Translations under genes and position numbers: made by a program | The notes under the pieces: generated by a model | Told to the model about the DNA's origin: nothing | Seen by the model: only the letters and a program-made list of their open reading frames with translations | The model's database searches: none | From: Bordetella genomosp. 13 | Lineage (GTDB): Bacteria; Pseudomonadota; Gammaproteobacteria; Burkholderiales; Burkholderiaceae_B | Reading direction: 5' to 3' | DNA: 64,000 bases | Assembly: GCF_002119665.1 (NCBI RefSeq) | Contig: NZ_CP021111.1 | Location: forward strand, 1,674,001-1,738,000 | Shown: positions 32,626 to 43,259 of the stretch, piece by piece | Position numbering within the stretch: the stretch's first letter is position 1 | Layout: each line of letters starts with the position of its first letter

Positions 32626-33537
32626 CTAGGCGTTGCGGCCCGCGAGCGCGCCGTCGCGAACCAGGCGAAAGATCTCGGTGTTGTCGGCGCCCGCGGGCAG
32701 CGTTTCGCGCGCCTCGCGCCAGCGCCGCGCGCACAGCGACAGCTGCGGCGCGTTCACGCCGGCATGGGCCTGCAGGCCGCTGGCGGTGTCCAGGTCCTTG
32801 CTCATCAGGCCCAGCGCGAAGCCGCCTGCATAGGTCTCGGGGATGATGAACTGCGCCAGCTTGGTCTCGCTGGCCACGTTGCGGCCGCTGGAGGCGTTGA
32901 GCACCTCCGTCAGGACCTGCGGATCCAGCGACATGCGTTGCGCGATGGCCAGGGCCTCGCACACGGCCATCAGGCCGGCGGCGTACACGTAGTTGTTCAG
33001 GGCCTTGATGGCATGCGCCGAGCCCACCGCGCCGGTGGCGATCAGCGTGGCGCCCATCGTCTCCAGCAGCGGACGCACGCGCGCCACGTCGGCCGCCTCC
33101 CCGCCCGCCATGATGGCCAGCGTGCCGTTGCGCGCCTTGACCACCGCGCCGGAGACCGGGGCATCCACCAGCCGCAGGCCGCGTGCTGCGCAGGCCTGGG
33201 CCAGGTTCTGGGTATCGGGGGGATTGGACGATCCCATGTCGATCAGCACGGCGCCGGGCGCGAGCACGTCGATCAGCCCCTTGGCGCCCTCCCCGCCCAG
33301 CATGACGGCGTTGGTGATCCTGCTGTTGGGCAGCATGGTGATCACGGCCTCGCAGTCCGCCATGTCGACGATGGCCGCGCGCCGCAGGGTGCGGCCCCAG
33401 GCGGGATGCGTCTTCAGGGTCTCGAACGGGGCGTCGTCGGCATCGCACGCCAGGATGGTGGCGGACAGCCGCGAGGCCAGGTTCTCCAGCATGGGCAGGC
33501 CCATCATGCCCAGGCCGACGAAACCGATGGTTTGCAA
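32626..33537 (-). CDS. NAD(P)-dependent beta-hydroxyacid dehydrogenase (HIBADH family)
   Basis: A 303-residue dehydrogenase of the 3-hydroxyisobutyrate/6-phosphogluconate type, a paralogue of the mmsB product elsewhere in this window. The N-terminal FVGLGMMGLPMLENLA nucleotide-binding motif, LVDAPVSGAVVKARNGTL substrate loop and AHAIKALNNYVYA catalytic-lysine segment are all present. The substrate is probably a beta-hydroxy or tartronate-like acid but cannot be named. It is the first gene of the operon that runs into the Bug receptor and AmaS-like genes, and is divergent from a LysR regulator. Confidence 0.9.
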   Translation of the reverse strand: MQTIGFVGLGMMGLPMLENLASRLSATILACDADDAPFETLKTHPAWGRTLRRAAIVDMADCEAVITMLPNSRITNAVMLGGEGAKGLIDVLAPGAVLIDMGSSNPPDTQNLAQACAARGLRLVDAPVSGAVVKARNGTLAIMAGGEAADVARVRPLLETMGATLIATGAVGSAHAIKALNNYVYAAGLMAVCEALAIAQRMSLDPQVLTEVLNASSGRNVASETKLAQFIIPETYAGGFALGLMSKDLDTASGLQAHAGVNAPQLSLCARRWREARETLPAGADNTEIFRLVRDGALAGRNA

Positions 33538-33666
33538 GATGCAGTCTCCTTATGCATACGGGGCGATTTCCGTTTGCCCCTTCCCCGCAATCCTACGGAA
33601 ACACCTGTTTTTCGTCTTATGCTTATGTTTTTCCGGGATATAAGAAATCATTATCGGAGTCGCCCG

Positions 33667-34578
33667 TTGCGCTTCAACCTGAGGCACATGGAAGCCTTTC
33701 GCGCCGTCATGCTCACCGGCTCGATGAACGGGGCGGCCAAGCTGCTGTTCGTGTCGCAGCCCGCCATCAGCCGGCTCATCGCGCATGCCGAGCAAAGCCT
33801 GTCGCTGAAACTCTTCTACCGCGACCGCGGCAAGCTGACGCCCACGGCCGAGGCCGAGCTTCTGTTCCGCGAAGTGGCCCCGCTGTTCGAGGACGCGCTG
33901 CGCGTCGACGAGTTCGCGCGCGACCTGGCCTCGCGCCACGAGGGCGCGATGACGCTGTGTTCCAGCCCATCCCTGGCGCTGGACCTCGTGCCGCCCGTGA
34001 TCGCGCGCTACTGCGAGGCTTACCCCGACGTGCGCATCAAATACCACACCACCCTGCTGGCCGACATGCCGCACGAGCTGCTGGCCCGCAAGGCCGAACT
34101 GGCCGTGTCGGTGCTGCCCATCGACCATCCCAATCTGGTGGTGGAGCCCTTTCTTACCGGCCGCATGGTGTGCATCCTGCCGGCGGGCCATGCGCTGGCG
34201 GCACAGCCCGACGTCGGCCTGGCCGAACTGGCCCGCCATCCCATGGTGCTGTACAACCGCGGCATTCCGTTCGGCCAGCTGATGGCGGCCGCCTTGCAGA
34301 AGGCCGGCGTGGAATGGCGGCCACGCATCGAGATCCCGCGCGCCGAGCAGGCCTGCGCGCTGGTGCGCGCAGGCGCAGGCGTGGCGGTGGTGGACGAGTT
34401 CTCGGTGGGCGGCTCGCGCTGGCCAGGCATCGTGGCCCGTCCGCTGCGCGAAGCCATTCCTCTGACGCTCAGCCTGGCTCGCTCGCGCTTCGACCGGCCC
34501 GGTGCGCACGTGCAGCGCTTCGTGCGCCTGCTGAAGCAGTCGGTGGCGGAATCGGGGCGCGCGCCGTCCGGAAGTTGA
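33667..34578 (+). CDS. LysR family transcriptional regulator
   Basis: A 303-residue regulator. Residues 1-65 form the winged helix-turn-helix (FNLRHMEAFRAVMLTGSMNGAAKLLFVSQPAISRLI) and the rest the periplasmic-binding-like effector domain. The start is taken as TTG at 33667, preceded by CGGAG at 7 nt, giving the usual spacing before the HTH; an ATG further upstream at 33619 would add a non-homologous basic segment. It is divergent from the dehydrogenase-Bug-AmaS genes and likely controls them in response to their substrate, as LysR regulators commonly do. Confidence 0.88.
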   Translation: MRFNLRHMEAFRAVMLTGSMNGAAKLLFVSQPAISRLIAHAEQSLSLKLFYRDRGKLTPTAEAELLFREVAPLFEDALRVDEFARDLASRHEGAMTLCSSPSLALDLVPPVIARYCEAYPDVRIKYHTTLLADMPHELLARKAELAVSVLPIDHPNLVVEPFLTGRMVCILPAGHALAAQPDVGLAELARHPMVLYNRGIPFGQLMAAALQKAGVEWRPRIEIPRAEQACALVRAGAGVAVVDEFSVGGSRWPGIVARPLREAIPLTLSLARSRFDRPGAHVQRFVRLLKQSVAESGRAPSGS

Positions 34579-34682
34579 GGCGCGTCGGCCCGCCTGCAGG
34601 CAGAATCGCACGCGCTCACACGGCTCGCAGGACGGCCGATGCGTGGCCGTGCCCGGGCGCGTTCCCGAGCACATTCCTCACG

Positions 34683-34717
34683 ACCAAAAGAAAACCCCGC
34701 TGTAACCGGCGGGGTCC
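34683..34717 (-). terminator. Rho-independent terminator of ppsA
   Basis: Read on the minus strand, ACCCCGC-CGGTTACA-GCGGGGT forms a 7-bp stem and is followed directly by TTTCTTTTGG, a typical terminator. It lies 57-77 bases past the ppsA stop codon, in the gap shared with the convergent LysR gene. Confidence 0.8.
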
Positions 34718-34771
34718 TGGATGGCGGGCCATGCGGCCGGCGGCGTACCGCCGCCTGCCCCGATCGACCGC

Positions 34772-37138
34772 TTACTTCGCCGCCAGCTTCTGCCAGGTAT
34801 CGACCACGGTGTCCGGGTTGAGCGACATGGACAGGATGCCCTCGTCCTTCAGCCACTGCGCGAAGTCGGGATGGTCGCTGGGGCCCTGGCCGCAGATGCC
34901 CACGTACTTGCCGGCCTTCAGGCACGCCTGGATGGCACGCTGCAGCATGAACTTGACCGCCTCGTCGCGCTCGTCGAAGTCGGCGGCCAGCAGCTCCATG
35001 CCCGAGTCGCGGTCCAGGCCCAGGGTCAGCTGGGTCATGTCGTTCGATCCGATCGAGAAGCCGTCGAAGTATTCGAGGAACTGCTCGGCCAGGATGGCGT
35101 TGGAAGGCACCTCGCACATCATGATCAGCTTCAGGCCGTTCTCGCCGCGCTTCAGGCCGTGGGCGGCCAGCAGGTCGACCACCTTGGCGGCCTGGCCCAG
35201 CGTGCGCACGAAGGGCACCATGATCTCGACGTTGGTCAGGCCCATTTCGTCGCGCACCTTCTTCAGCGCCTCGCACTCCATGCGGAAGCACTCGTCGAAG
35301 TCGGCGGCGATATAGCGCGACGCGCCGCGGAAGCCCAGCATGGGGTTCTCTTCCTCGGGCTCGTAGCGCGAGCCGCCCACCAGCTTGCGGTACTCGTTCG
35401 ACTTGAAGTCGGACAGGCGCACGATGACGGGCTTGGGCCAGAACGCCGCGCCGATGGTGGCGATGCCCTCGGCCAGCTTCTCGACGAAGAAGGCACGCGG
35501 GCTGGCGTAGCCGCGCGCGGCCGATTCGACGGCCTTCTTCAGCTCGCTGTCGACGTTCGGGTAGTCCAGCACCGCCTTGGGGTGGATGCCGATGTTGTTG
35601 TTGATGATGAACTCGAGACGCGCCAGGCCCACGCCGCCGTTGGGAATCTGCGCGAAGTCGAAGGCCAGCTGCGGGTTGCCGACGTTCATCATGATCTTCA
35701 GGTCCAGCGGCGGCATCTCGCCGCGGCGCACTTCCTCGACCTCGGTCTCGATCAGGCCGTCGTAGATGCGGCCTTCGTCGCCCTCGGCGCAGGACACGGT
35801 GACGGCCTGGCCTTCCTTCAACACGTCGGTGGCTTCGCCGCAGCCGACCACGGCCGGGATGCCCAGTTCACGCGCGATGATGGCCGCGTGGCAGGTGCGG
35901 CCGCCGCGGTTGGTGACGATGGCCGAGGCGCGCTTCATCACCGGCTCCCAGTTGGGGTCGGTCATGTCGGTGACCAGCACGTCGCCAGGCTGAACCTTGT
36001 CCATCTCGGACACGTCTGCCACGATGCGCACCGGACCCGAGCCGATCTTCTGGCCGATGGCGCGTCCGGTGACCAGCACCGTGCCCGTGGCCTTCAGGCG
36101 ATAGCGCTGCTGCACGTCGGCGTTGGTCTGCTGCGACTTCACCGTCTCGGGACGCGCCTGGAGGATGTAGATCTTGCCGTCCACGCCGTCGCGGCCCCAT
36201 TCGATGTCCATGGGGCGCTTGTAGTGCTGCTCGATGATGACCGCGTAGCGCGCCAGCTCGGCCACTTCGTCGTCCGTCAGCGAGTAGCGATTGCGCTCGG
36301 ACACCGGCACGTCGACGGTGCGCACGGCACGGCCCTCGGTGCGCTCGGGGTCGAACTCCATCTTGATCAGCTTGGAGCCGATGCGGCGGCTGACGATGGA
36401 GTAGTCGCCCTTTTCAAGCGCGGGCTTGAACACGTAGAACTCGTCGGGATTCACGGCGCCCTGCACCACGGTCTCGCCCAAGCCGTACGACGAGGTGATG
36501 AACACCACGTCCTTGAAGCCCGATTCGGTGTCGATGGTGAACATCACGCCGGCGCTGCCCTTGTCCGAGCGCACCATGCGCTGCACGCCGGCCGACAGGG
36601 CCACCTCGGCATGCGCGTAGCCTTTGTGCACGCGATACGAGATGGCGCGGTCGTTGTACAGCGACGCGAACACGTGGCGGATCTTGTCCAGCACGTCCTC
36701 GATGCCGACGACGTTGAGGAAGGTTTCCTGCTGGCCGGCGAACGAGGCGTCGGGCAGGTCTTCGGCGGTGGCCGACGAGCGCACGGCGAACGAGCCCTTG
36801 CCGTCGGCATCCAGGCCGGCGAAGGCGTCGCGGATCTGCTTTTCGAATTCGGGCGAGAACGGGGCGTCGACGATCCACTGGCGGATCTCGGCGCCGGCCA
36901 GGGCCAGTTCGCGTACGTCTTCGGGATTGAGCGTGGACAGTCGCTCGGCGATGCGCCGGTCGAGCCCGGACGCCTTGAGGAAGTCGCGGAAGGCCTGCGC
37001 GGTGGTGGCGAAGCCGCCCGGCACGCGGACGCCCGCGCCGGCCAGCTGGCTGATCATTTCACCGAGAGATGCGTTCTTGCCTCCTACCGAGTCCACATCC
37101 GTCATGCGGAGCTGCTCGAACGAAACGACGTACGACAT
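34772..37138 (-). CDS. ppsA: Phosphoenolpyruvate synthase
   Basis: A 788-residue enzyme making phosphoenolpyruvate from pyruvate and ATP for gluconeogenesis. The N-terminal ATP-grasp-like domain opens [16 protein letters not shown]. The swivelling phosphohistidine domain has [20 protein letters not shown] (catalytic His), and the C-terminal TIM barrel has [17 protein letters not shown] with the catalytic Cys. The ATG at 37138 follows AAAGGTGA at the right distance; an in-frame GTG nine bases earlier is part of that site. It is divergent from ppsR, its own regulatory kinase/phosphorylase, and has a clear downstream terminator. Confidence 0.97.
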   Translation of the reverse strand: MSYVVSFEQLRMTDVDSVGGKNASLGEMISQLAGAGVRVPGGFATTAQAFRDFLKASGLDRRIAERLSTLNPEDVRELALAGAEIRQWIVDAPFSPEFEKQIRDAFAGLDADGKGSFAVRSSATAEDLPDASFAGQQETFLNVVGIEDVLDKIRHVFASLYNDRAISYRVHKGYAHAEVALSAGVQRMVRSDKGSAGVMFTIDTESGFKDVVFITSSYGLGETVVQGAVNPDEFYVFKPALEKGDYSIVSRRIGSKLIKMEFDPERTEGRAVRTVDVPVSERNRYSLTDDEVAELARYAVIIEQHYKRPMDIEWGRDGVDGKIYILQARPETVKSQQTNADVQQRYRLKATGTVLVTGRAIGQKIGSGPVRIVADVSEMDKVQPGDVLVTDMTDPNWEPVMKRASAIVTNRGGRTCHAAIIARELGIPAVVGCGEATDVLKEGQAVTVSCAEGDEGRIYDGLIETEVEEVRRGEMPPLDLKIMMNVGNPQLAFDFAQIPNGGVGLARLEFIINNNIGIHPKAVLDYPNVDSELKKAVESAARGYASPRAFFVEKLAEGIATIGAAFWPKPVIVRLSDFKSNEYRKLVGGSRYEPEEENPMLGFRGASRYIAADFDECFRMECEALKKVRDEMGLTNVEIMVPFVRTLGQAAKVVDLLAAHGLKRGENGLKLIMMCEVPSNAILAEQFLEYFDGFSIGSNDMTQLTLGLDRDSGMELLAADFDERDEAVKFMLQRAIQACLKAGKYVGICGQGPSDHPDFAQWLKDEGILSMSLNPDTVVDTWQKLAAK

Positions 37139-37298
37139 TGAAGTCACCTTTTACAATGGAGAGAAAGCGAGTTTGGTCAGGACAGAAAAACCCTGCGCTG
37201 ACCAAACCGGCCTCGGATGCCCTTGGGGTGACTTATAGGGGGCAGATTGTACCCTTACGCGGCTCTCAACTCCCCGACATGGTTGGATTTTTTTACAC
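37139..37298. promoter_or_regulatory. Divergent ppsA/ppsR promoter region
   Basis: The 160-base gap between ppsA (minus) and ppsR (plus) must carry both promoters. It contains short AT-rich tracts (CTTTTACAATGGAG near 37148-37161 and TTTTTTTACAC near 37287) that stand out against the local GC content. No clear operator can be picked by eye. Confidence 0.4.
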
Positions 37299-38123
37299 AT
37301 GAATGACACGTCCCCACTTCGCACCGTCTACATCGTTTCGGACAGCACCGGCATCACCGCCGAGACCTTCAGCAACTCCGTGCTGGCGCAGTTCGACCAG
37401 GTGCGCTTCCGCTCCGTGCGCGTGCCGTTCATAGACACGCTGGCCAAAGCCGAAGACGTCGCCCAGCGCATCGACCAGAACGCGCAGGAAACCGGCGTGC
37501 CGCCCATCGTGTTCAGCACGCTGGTCAATCCCGACATCCTGTCGCGCGTGCGCCAGGCCAACGGCATCTTCCTCGACCTGTTCGGCACCTTCGTCAGCCA
37601 CATCGAGCAGGCGCTGGGATTGAAGTCGAGCCATTCCATCGGGCGTTCGCACATGGCGGCCGACTCCGAGCGCTACACGCAGCGCATCGACGCCATCAAC
37701 TTCAGCCTGGCGCACGACGACGGCCAGTTCATCCGCCAGCTGGACCAGGCCGACGTCATCCTGGTGGGCGTCTCGCGCTGCGGCAAGACCCCCACCAGCC
37801 TGTACCTGGCCATGCAGTACGCGGTGAAGGCGGCGAATTATCCGTTGACGCCCGACGACTTCGAGCGCGGCGTCCTGCCCGCCACCATCGCGCCCTATCG
37901 CGAGAAGCTGTTCGGCCTGTCCATCCAGCCCGAGCGCCTGTCCAAGGTGCGCAACGAGCGTCGGCCCAACAGCAAGTATGCCGAGCTCGAACAATGCCGC
38001 TACGAAGTGGCCGAAGCCGAGCGCATGATGCGCCGCGAGGGCATCTCGTGGCTGTCCACCACCACCAAGTCGATCGAAGAGATCGCCACGACGGTGCTGC
38101 AAGAGGTGCGGCTGAACCGCTGA
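37299..38123 (+). CDS. ppsR: PEP synthase regulatory protein (bifunctional kinase/pyrophosphorylase)
   Basis: A 274-residue DUF299 protein. It opens RTVYIVSDSTGITAETFSNS, carries the P-loop ILVGVSRCGKTPTSLYLAMQ in the middle and ends with the SWLSTTTKSIEEIATTVL block. PpsR-type proteins inactivate phosphoenolpyruvate synthase by ADP-dependent phosphorylation of a threonine and reactivate it by phosphate-dependent removal. Being divergent from ppsA, it is almost certainly dedicated to it. The ATG at 37299 lies right after an AT-rich stretch. Confidence 0.95.
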   Translation: MNDTSPLRTVYIVSDSTGITAETFSNSVLAQFDQVRFRSVRVPFIDTLAKAEDVAQRIDQNAQETGVPPIVFSTLVNPDILSRVRQANGIFLDLFGTFVSHIEQALGLKSSHSIGRSHMAADSERYTQRIDAINFSLAHDDGQFIRQLDQADVILVGVSRCGKTPTSLYLAMQYAVKAANYPLTPDDFERGVLPATIAPYREKLFGLSIQPERLSKVRNERRPNSKYAELEQCRYEVAEAERMMRREGISWLSTTTKSIEEIATTVLQEVRLNR

Positions 38124-38207
38124 AAGCAGCGCGCTGCGCCGGCGGCGGCGATCGAAGGGTCGCGCCTCGGCGCAAGCGGCGCCGGAGGCGGCCGGCGGCT
38201 TGCGGTG

Positions 38208-38990
38208 CTAGCCTTTGCCGCGCAGCCGGCGCCGCTGCTCGAACAGGCAGATCGCGGCCGCCACGCCCACGTTCAGCGACTCCACGGCGCGGGCATCGTG
38301 GTCGATGCGTACCCGCAGCGCAGCGGCGTCCAGCAGTTCGCCGGCCACGCCTTGTCCTTCATGTCCGAACACCCACGCACAGCGCGGCGGCAGCTCGGCG
38401 TCGTACAGGTCTTGCGAACCGTCCAGCGCGGTGGCCACCAGCGGTACGTCGAGCCGGGCCAGCAGGCCGGCCAGGTCGACGTGCTCGTGGATCTGCAGCG
38501 CGAAATGCGCGCCTTGGCCGCTGCGCAGCACCTTGGGCGACCAGGCGGCCGCCGTGCCCGTGGCCATCAGCACGCGCCGCACGCCTGCGGCCGCGCAGGT
38601 GCGCAGCAGCGTGCCTACGTTACCTGGGTCCTGGATGCGATCCAGCAGTACGCAGGTCTCGTCCAGCCGGTCGGGCAGCGTCGGCTCGGGCGGACGCACG
38701 GCGAACACCACGCCCTGCCCGCTTTCGACATTGGCGATGTCGCGCATCGCGCGGGTGTCCAGCGCGATGCAGACCGATTCGGGCAATCGCCCGGCCAGCG
38801 TGCGCAATTCGGGGCGCTCCAGGCGTTCGGCATCGAACACCGCCTGCTGCGGAGCGCCGTAGTGGTCCAGCCAGGCCTGGCACAGGTGCACGCCGTCCAG
38901 CAGCACGGGCTCGCCGCGCCGGCCGTGGCCCGTAGCGACCTTGCGCAGGGCCTTGACGACGGGGTTGTCGCGCGAGGTCAGGTGACGCAT
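38208..38990 (-). CDS. TrmH/SpoU-family RNA methyltransferase
   Basis: A 260-residue knotted (SPOUT) RNA 2'-O-ribose methyltransferase. All three SpoU motifs are visible: [19 protein letters not shown] (motif 1), [15 protein letters not shown] (motif 2) and [19 protein letters not shown] (motif 3). The N-terminal 90 residues form the substrate-binding domain (ITSRDNP-like [13 protein letters not shown]). The RNA target, rRNA or tRNA, cannot be decided from sequence. It begins 13 bases inside the end of rnhB and is the last gene of the long translation/lipid A block. Confidence 0.93.
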   Translation of the reverse strand: MRHLTSRDNPVVKALRKVATGHGRRGEPVLLDGVHLCQAWLDHYGAPQQAVFDAERLERPELRTLAGRLPESVCIALDTRAMRDIANVESGQGVVFAVRPPEPTLPDRLDETCVLLDRIQDPGNVGTLLRTCAAAGVRRVLMATGTAAAWSPKVLRSGQGAHFALQIHEHVDLAGLLARLDVPLVATALDGSQDLYDAELPPRCAWVFGHEGQGVAGELLDAAALRVRIDHDARAVESLNVGVAAAICLFEQRRRLRGKG

Positions 38991-39595
38991 GGTTCGGCAC
39001 CGAAGTCCCGGATGGGCGCGAAGCTGCGCCGGTGTTCGGGACACGGTCCGTAGCGGCGCAGCACGTCCAGGTGCTGCGGTGTGCCGTAGCCCTTGTGGCG
39101 ATCGAAACCGTACTGCGGATACAGGCTGTGCAGCCGCAGCAGATCGGCATCGCGCGCGGTCTTGGCCAGTATGGAGGCCGCCGAGATGGCGGGCACCGTG
39201 GCATCGCCCTTGATGACGGTCTGCACCGCGCAGGACAGGTGCGGCGCCTGGTTGCCGTCCACCATCGCCAGTTGCGGCGCCATGGCCAGGCCCTGTACCG
39301 CCCGCTGCATGGCCAGCAGCGTGGCGCGCAGGATGTTCAGCGTATCGATTTCCTGCACCGTGGCGAAGGCCACGCTCCAGGCCAGCGCGCAGCGCTTGAT
39401 CTGTTCGGCCAGTTCTTCGCGGCGTTCGGCCAGCAGTACCTTGGAATCCGCCAGGCCGTCCACCAGGCAATCGGGATCCAGGATGACCGCGGCCGCATAC
39501 ACGGCCCCGGCCAACGGGCCACGGCCGGCCTCGTCCACGCCGCAGATGACGGCGGGCAGCGGGGCGAGTTCGCCGAACAGGTCAGGTTGCGCCAT
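38978..39595 (-). CDS. rnhB: Ribonuclease HII
   Basis: A 205-residue type 2 RNase H that cuts RNA from RNA-DNA hybrids and single ribonucleotides misincorporated in DNA. The catalytic carboxylates are in [15 protein letters not shown] (Asp and Glu), AMVDGN (Asp) and AKTARDAD (Asp). GYGTPQHL and the C-terminal HRRSFAP block are typical. It begins within the last bases of lpxB (14-base overlap) and runs into the SpoU methyltransferase gene. The lpxA-lpxB-rnhB order is conserved. Confidence 0.97.
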   Translation of the reverse strand: MAQPDLFGELAPLPAVICGVDEAGRGPLAGAVYAAAVILDPDCLVDGLADSKVLLAERREELAEQIKRCALAWSVAFATVQEIDTLNILRATLLAMQRAVQGLAMAPQLAMVDGNQAPHLSCAVQTVIKGDATVPAISAASILAKTARDADLLRLHSLYPQYGFDRHKGYGTPQHLDVLRRYGPCPEHRRSFAPIRDFGAEPCVT

Positions 39596-40817
39596 GCGCC
39601 ACCTCGAGTATGGCTTGCGCGGCCAGGGCCGGCGTGTCGCGCAGCAGGTCCTGGTGCAGCGCCGTGAAGCGGGCCTCGATGCGGGCCGCCTGGGCGTCGT
39701 CGGTAAGCGCGGCCCAGGTGGCTGCCTCGAGCGCCTGCGGCGTGGCGTCGTCCTGCAGCAGTTCCGGCACCGCGAAATCGCGCAGCAGCACGTTGGGCAG
39801 CCCCACCCAGGGCAGATACGGACGCTGCTGCCCCGACTTCCACGCCATGATACGGCGCATCCACGGCGACAGCACGTAAGAGATGACCATCGGCCGCTTG
39901 TACAGCGCGGTTTCCAGGGTGGCCGTGCCGCTGGTGACCAGCACGGCGTTGGCCGCCTCCATCGCCGACCACGCGATGGGCTGGCCGGCCTGCCCGTTGG
40001 ATTGGGGTTCGGCCATGATGCAGCGCAGCCCGGGCACCGGATGGCGGGCCAGCAGGGCCTCGAATTCGGCGCGCCGTTGTTCGTTCACCATGGGCACGAT
40101 GCATTGCAGCGCGGGATCGCGGCGCAGCAGCCCCTGCGCGGCCTGCAGGAAGCGCGGCCCCATCAGCCGGATCTCGGAGCCGCGGCTGCCCGGCAGAATG
40201 GCCAGCACGCGCGCCTGCGGGTCGATTCCCAGGCGGCGGCGGGCCGCCTCGCGGTCGGGCTGCATGGGGATCGCGCCCGCCAGCGGATGGCCCACGTAGG
40301 TAACGGGCACGCGTTCCTTGCGGTAGATCTCTTCCTCGAACGGGAACAGCACCAGCATGTGCGATACCGATTCGCGGATCTTGTTGATGCGCTCATAGCG
40401 CCAGGCCCAGATGGACGGGCCGACGAAGTGCACGGTGGGGGTGCCAGCCTCGCGCAGGCGGTGTTCCAGGCGCAGGTTGAAATCGGGCGCGTCGATGCCC
40501 ACGAACACAGCCGGCGGCTGCGCCAGCCAGCGCTCGCGCACGTCGCGATAGGTCGCCAGCAGACCCGGCAGGCGCTTGAGGGCGTCGACGTAGCCGAAGA
40601 CCGTCAGCGCATGCATGGGATGCCACGTGGCCAGGCCCTGCTCATGCATGTGCGGACCGCCGATGCCCTGGAACGCGGCGCCCGGCTCGCGCTGGCGCAG
40701 GCCCGCGATGATGCGTCCGGCCAACAGGTCGCCGGACGGCTCGCCCGCCACCATGCCGATGACGGGGCTGCCGCCTCGCGAGGATTCGCCCGGTGGGCGC
40801 GCCGCCGCCCGGCTCAT
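39582..40817 (-). CDS. lpxB: Lipid-A-disaccharide synthase
   Basis: A 411-residue glycosyltransferase (GT-B fold, family 19) that joins UDP-2,3-diacylglucosamine to lipid X, forming the lipid A disaccharide. The opening [18 protein letters not shown] is diagnostic, and [28 protein letters not shown] and LPGSRGSEI are the family blocks. The N-terminal 18 residues before the homologous part are Ser/Arg/Gly-rich. Its ATG overlaps the lpxA stop (ATGA) and its own end overlaps rnhB. Confidence 0.97.
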   Translation of the reverse strand: MSRAAARPPGESSRGGSPVIGMVAGEPSGDLLAGRIIAGLRQREPGAAFQGIGGPHMHEQGLATWHPMHALTVFGYVDALKRLPGLLATYRDVRERWLAQPPAVFVGIDAPDFNLRLEHRLREAGTPTVHFVGPSIWAWRYERINKIRESVSHMLVLFPFEEEIYRKERVPVTYVGHPLAGAIPMQPDREAARRRLGIDPQARVLAILPGSRGSEIRLMGPRFLQAAQGLLRRDPALQCIVPMVNEQRRAEFEALLARHPVPGLRCIMAEPQSNGQAGQPIAWSAMEAANAVLVTSGTATLETALYKRPMVISYVLSPWMRRIMAWKSGQQRPYLPWVGLPNVLLRDFAVPELLQDDATPQALEAATWAALTDDAQAARIEARFTALHQDLLRDTPALAAQAILEVAHGAT

Positions 40818-41608
40818 GGCCGGATCAGTCCCCGCGTCGACGCGTCGATGAAGTCGAGCATGACCTGCAGGTGCGGGGCGACTTCGGGTTCGGCCTGCTG
40901 GCGGGCGCGCAGTTCGGCGCAGGCCTGGTCGAGCGTGAGGCCGCGGCGGTAGATGGCCTTGTAGGCGTCGCGCAGCGCCGAGATCGTCGCGGCGCTGAAA
41001 TTACGGCGCTTCAGGCCCTCGACATTGATGCCCACCGGGCGGCACGGATTGCCCGCGCCCAGCACGTAGGGCGGCGTATCCTGCATCAGCGAGCTGTTGC
41101 CGCCCGTCATGCTGTGCGCACCGATCTTGCAGAACTGGTGCACGCCGGTCAGGCCGCCCACGATGGCCCAATCGCCCACGTGGACGTGGCCGCCCAATTG
41201 CACGGAATTGGCCAGGATGGTGTTGCTGCCGATATGGCAGTCGTGCGCCACGTGCACGTAGGCCATGATCCAGTTGTCATTGCCCATCGTCGTCACGCCA
41301 CCGTCCTGCACCGTGCCGGTGTTGAACGTCGTGAACTCGCGCACCGTGTTGCGGTCGCCGATGACCAGCCGGGTCGGCTCGCCGCTGTACTTCTTGTCCT
41401 GCGGCATGCCGCCGATGGAACAGAACCGGTAGAAGCGGTTGTCGCGGCCGATCGTCGTCACCCCATCGATCACGCAGTGCGGCCCGATCTCGGTGCCCGC
41501 GCCGATGGTGACGTTCGGCCCCACCACGCTGTACGGGCCGATGCGCGCCGATGCGTCGACCTGCGCGGCAGGGTCGACGATGGCCGTGGGATGGATGTTT
41601 CCGGACAT
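40814..41608 (-). CDS. lpxA: UDP-N-acetylglucosamine acyltransferase
   Basis: A 264-residue left-handed beta-helix acyltransferase that adds the first acyl chain in lipid A synthesis. Hexapeptide repeats run through residues 1-190 (for example [20 protein letters not shown]). The catalytic His lies in [16 protein letters not shown], and [14 protein letters not shown] follows. The start at 41608 immediately abuts the fabZ stop. The acyl chain length preference, which in Bordetella species varies, depends on single residues I cannot assign with confidence. Confidence 0.97.
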   Translation of the reverse strand: MSGNIHPTAIVDPAAQVDASARIGPYSVVGPNVTIGAGTEIGPHCVIDGVTTIGRDNRFYRFCSIGGMPQDKKYSGEPTRLVIGDRNTVREFTTFNTGTVQDGGVTTMGNDNWIMAYVHVAHDCHIGSNTILANSVQLGGHVHVGDWAIVGGLTGVHQFCKIGAHSMTGGNSSLMQDTPPYVLGAGNPCRPVGINVEGLKRRNFSAATISALRDAYKAIYRRGLTLDQACAELRARQQAEPEVAPHLQVMLDFIDASTRGLIRP

Positions 41609-42064
41609 TTAGTCTTCCAGGCTGCGGATCGCGCACATCAGCTTGGCTTCGGCGACCAATTGGCCGTCGACCAGCGCGCGCCCCTGATATTTGCAGATGC
41701 TGCGGCTCAGACGCTCGGCTTCGACTTCCAGGCGCAGCTGGTCGCCCGGCACGACCGGACGGCGGAAGCGGGCGCCGTCCACGCCCACCAGGTAGTAGGC
41801 GGTCTTGGCGCCGTCGCACTTCAGGCCGCCCTCTTCGTCCGAGAACGAGAACAGCGCCGAGGCCTGCGCCATGGCCTCGATGATGAGGACGCCGGGCATG
41901 ACGGGATGGTGCGGAAAGTGGCCGGTGAAGAACGGTTCGTTGATCGACACGTTCTTGATCGCGACTATGGATTTGCCCGGCACCATCTCCAGCACCCGGT
42001 CGATCAGCAGCATCGGATAGCGATGCGGCAACCGGTTCATAATCCCCATGATGTCGAGTTCCAT
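41609..42064 (-). CDS. fabZ: 3-hydroxyacyl-ACP dehydratase FabZ
   Basis: A 151-residue hotdog dehydratase of fatty-acid elongation. The catalytic His and the helix with the catalytic Glu are in [20 protein letters not shown]. The opening [19 protein letters not shown] is standard. The start at 42064 follows a GGAAAGAG ribosome site; the long upstream open frame is spurious. It sits between lpxD and lpxA, the usual place in proteobacteria, balancing acyl chains between membrane phospholipid and lipid A. Confidence 0.97.
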   Translation of the reverse strand: MELDIMGIMNRLPHRYPMLLIDRVLEMVPGKSIVAIKNVSINEPFFTGHFPHHPVMPGVLIIEAMAQASALFSFSDEEGGLKCDGAKTAYYLVGVDGARFRRPVVPGDQLRLEVEAERLSRSICKYQGRALVDGQLVAEAKLMCAIRSLED

Positions 42065-42146
42065 GTCTTTCTCTTTCCTGCTTGGTCGATGATGGTGGCG
42101 GCGCATGCGCGACCGTTCCCGCGTAGCGTCTTCGCGGTCCGGCCGG

Positions 42147-43250
42147 CTACGCCGACGAATCTTTTTCCAGGGCCCGTATCCGCTGGCGCAGCTGAGCCAG
42201 CTGGGAAACGACCGCAGCGTTGCGCTGCCATTGGCCGTGTTCGGCGTAAGGATACACGCCCGTATATTGGCCCGGCTTGGAGATGTTGGACGTAACAGCC
42301 GTGCCGCCCGAGATGTGCACGTCGTCGGCCAGCGTGAGATGGCCCGACAGCATCGATGCGCCGCCGATGGTGCAGCGCTGGCCGATGACCGTGGAACCCG
42401 CCACGCCGACGCACGCCGCCACGGCGGTATGCGCACCGATGCGCACGTTGTGCGCGATCATGATCTGGTTGTCCAGCTTGACGCCGTCGCCCAGCGTGGT
42501 GTCGTCGATGGCGCCGCGATCTATGGTGGTGTTGGCGCCGATCTCGACGTCGTCGCCCACCAGGACGCCGCCCAGCTGCGAGATCTTGGTCCAGGCGCCC
42601 TTGCCCAGCGACGGATCGGGCGCGAAACCGAACCCGTCCGCGCCCAGCACGGCGCCGCTGTGGATGATGGCCCGCGCGCCCACGCGCACGCCGTGGTATA
42701 GCGTGACGCGCGCGTGCAGCCGGCAGTCCGGCCCCAGTTGCGATCCGCGTCCGATGACGCAGCCCGGCCCCAGGACGGTGCCGCGCCCGATACGCGCGCC
42801 GGATTCGACCACGCAGTGCGGCCCTACCCTGACGCCGGGCTCGAGCTCGGCGTCATCGGCCACCACGGCGGTGGCATGCACGCCGGGGGGCTCGGCGGGC
42901 CGGCTGGCGGCCTCGAACCATTGCGCCAGGCGCGCGTACAGCAGATAGGGATGGGCGCACACGACCCGCACGAACGGTGCGGGGGGCTGCAGGGCATCCA
43001 GCGCCTGGGCGGCCTCGGGCGGCACGATGACCGCCGCGGCTCGAGTGCCCGACAATTGCGCCTGGTAGCGCTTGTTGGAGAGGAAGCTTACTTCCTCGGG
43101 ACCGGCGCCCGACAGGGTGCCGATGCCGCGAATGCGGGGAAGACTATCCCCGGAATGGCCTTCCAGCCGCCAGTCCAGGCCCCGGGTATCGGCGCCGGCC
43201 AGCAGTACATCGAGGGTCGGCGCATGGGCGAGGTCCAGCAGAACCGGCAT
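42147..43250 (-). CDS. lpxD: UDP-3-O-(3-hydroxyacyl)glucosamine N-acyltransferase
   Basis: A 367-residue enzyme that adds the second (N-linked) acyl chain to UDP-3-O-acyl-glucosamine. An N-terminal uridine-binding domain (residues 1-105) is followed by a long left-handed beta-helix of hexapeptide repeats (residues about 110-300, for example [20 protein letters not shown] and [16 protein letters not shown]), with the catalytic His region [20 protein letters not shown]. The C-terminal helix ends RIRALEKD. It follows skp after 9 bases and precedes fabZ. Confidence 0.97.
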   Translation of the reverse strand: MPVLLDLAHAPTLDVLLAGADTRGLDWRLEGHSGDSLPRIRGIGTLSGAGPEEVSFLSNKRYQAQLSGTRAAAVIVPPEAAQALDALQPPAPFVRVVCAHPYLLYARLAQWFEAASRPAEPPGVHATAVVADDAELEPGVRVGPHCVVESGARIGRGTVLGPGCVIGRGSQLGPDCRLHARVTLYHGVRVGARAIIHSGAVLGADGFGFAPDPSLGKGAWTKISQLGGVLVGDDVEIGANTTIDRGAIDDTTLGDGVKLDNQIMIAHNVRIGAHTAVAACVGVAGSTVIGQRCTIGGASMLSGHLTLADDVHISGGTAVTSNISKPGQYTGVYPYAEHGQWQRNAAVVSQLAQLRQRIRALEKDSSA

Positions 43251-43259
43251 GGCTCGTGA

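Noticed and set aside
33619..33666. Longer LysR start at ATG 33619
   Set aside because: The added residues are basic and non-homologous, while TTG 33667 has a ribosome site and gives the standard LysR N-terminus.
34721..37141. 806-codon open frame on the plus strand opposite ppsA
   Set aside because: It is the antisense of a perfectly conserved phosphoenolpyruvate synthase. High GC at third positions keeps the opposite frame free of stops, and the translation has His/Val/Gly-rich filler without motifs.
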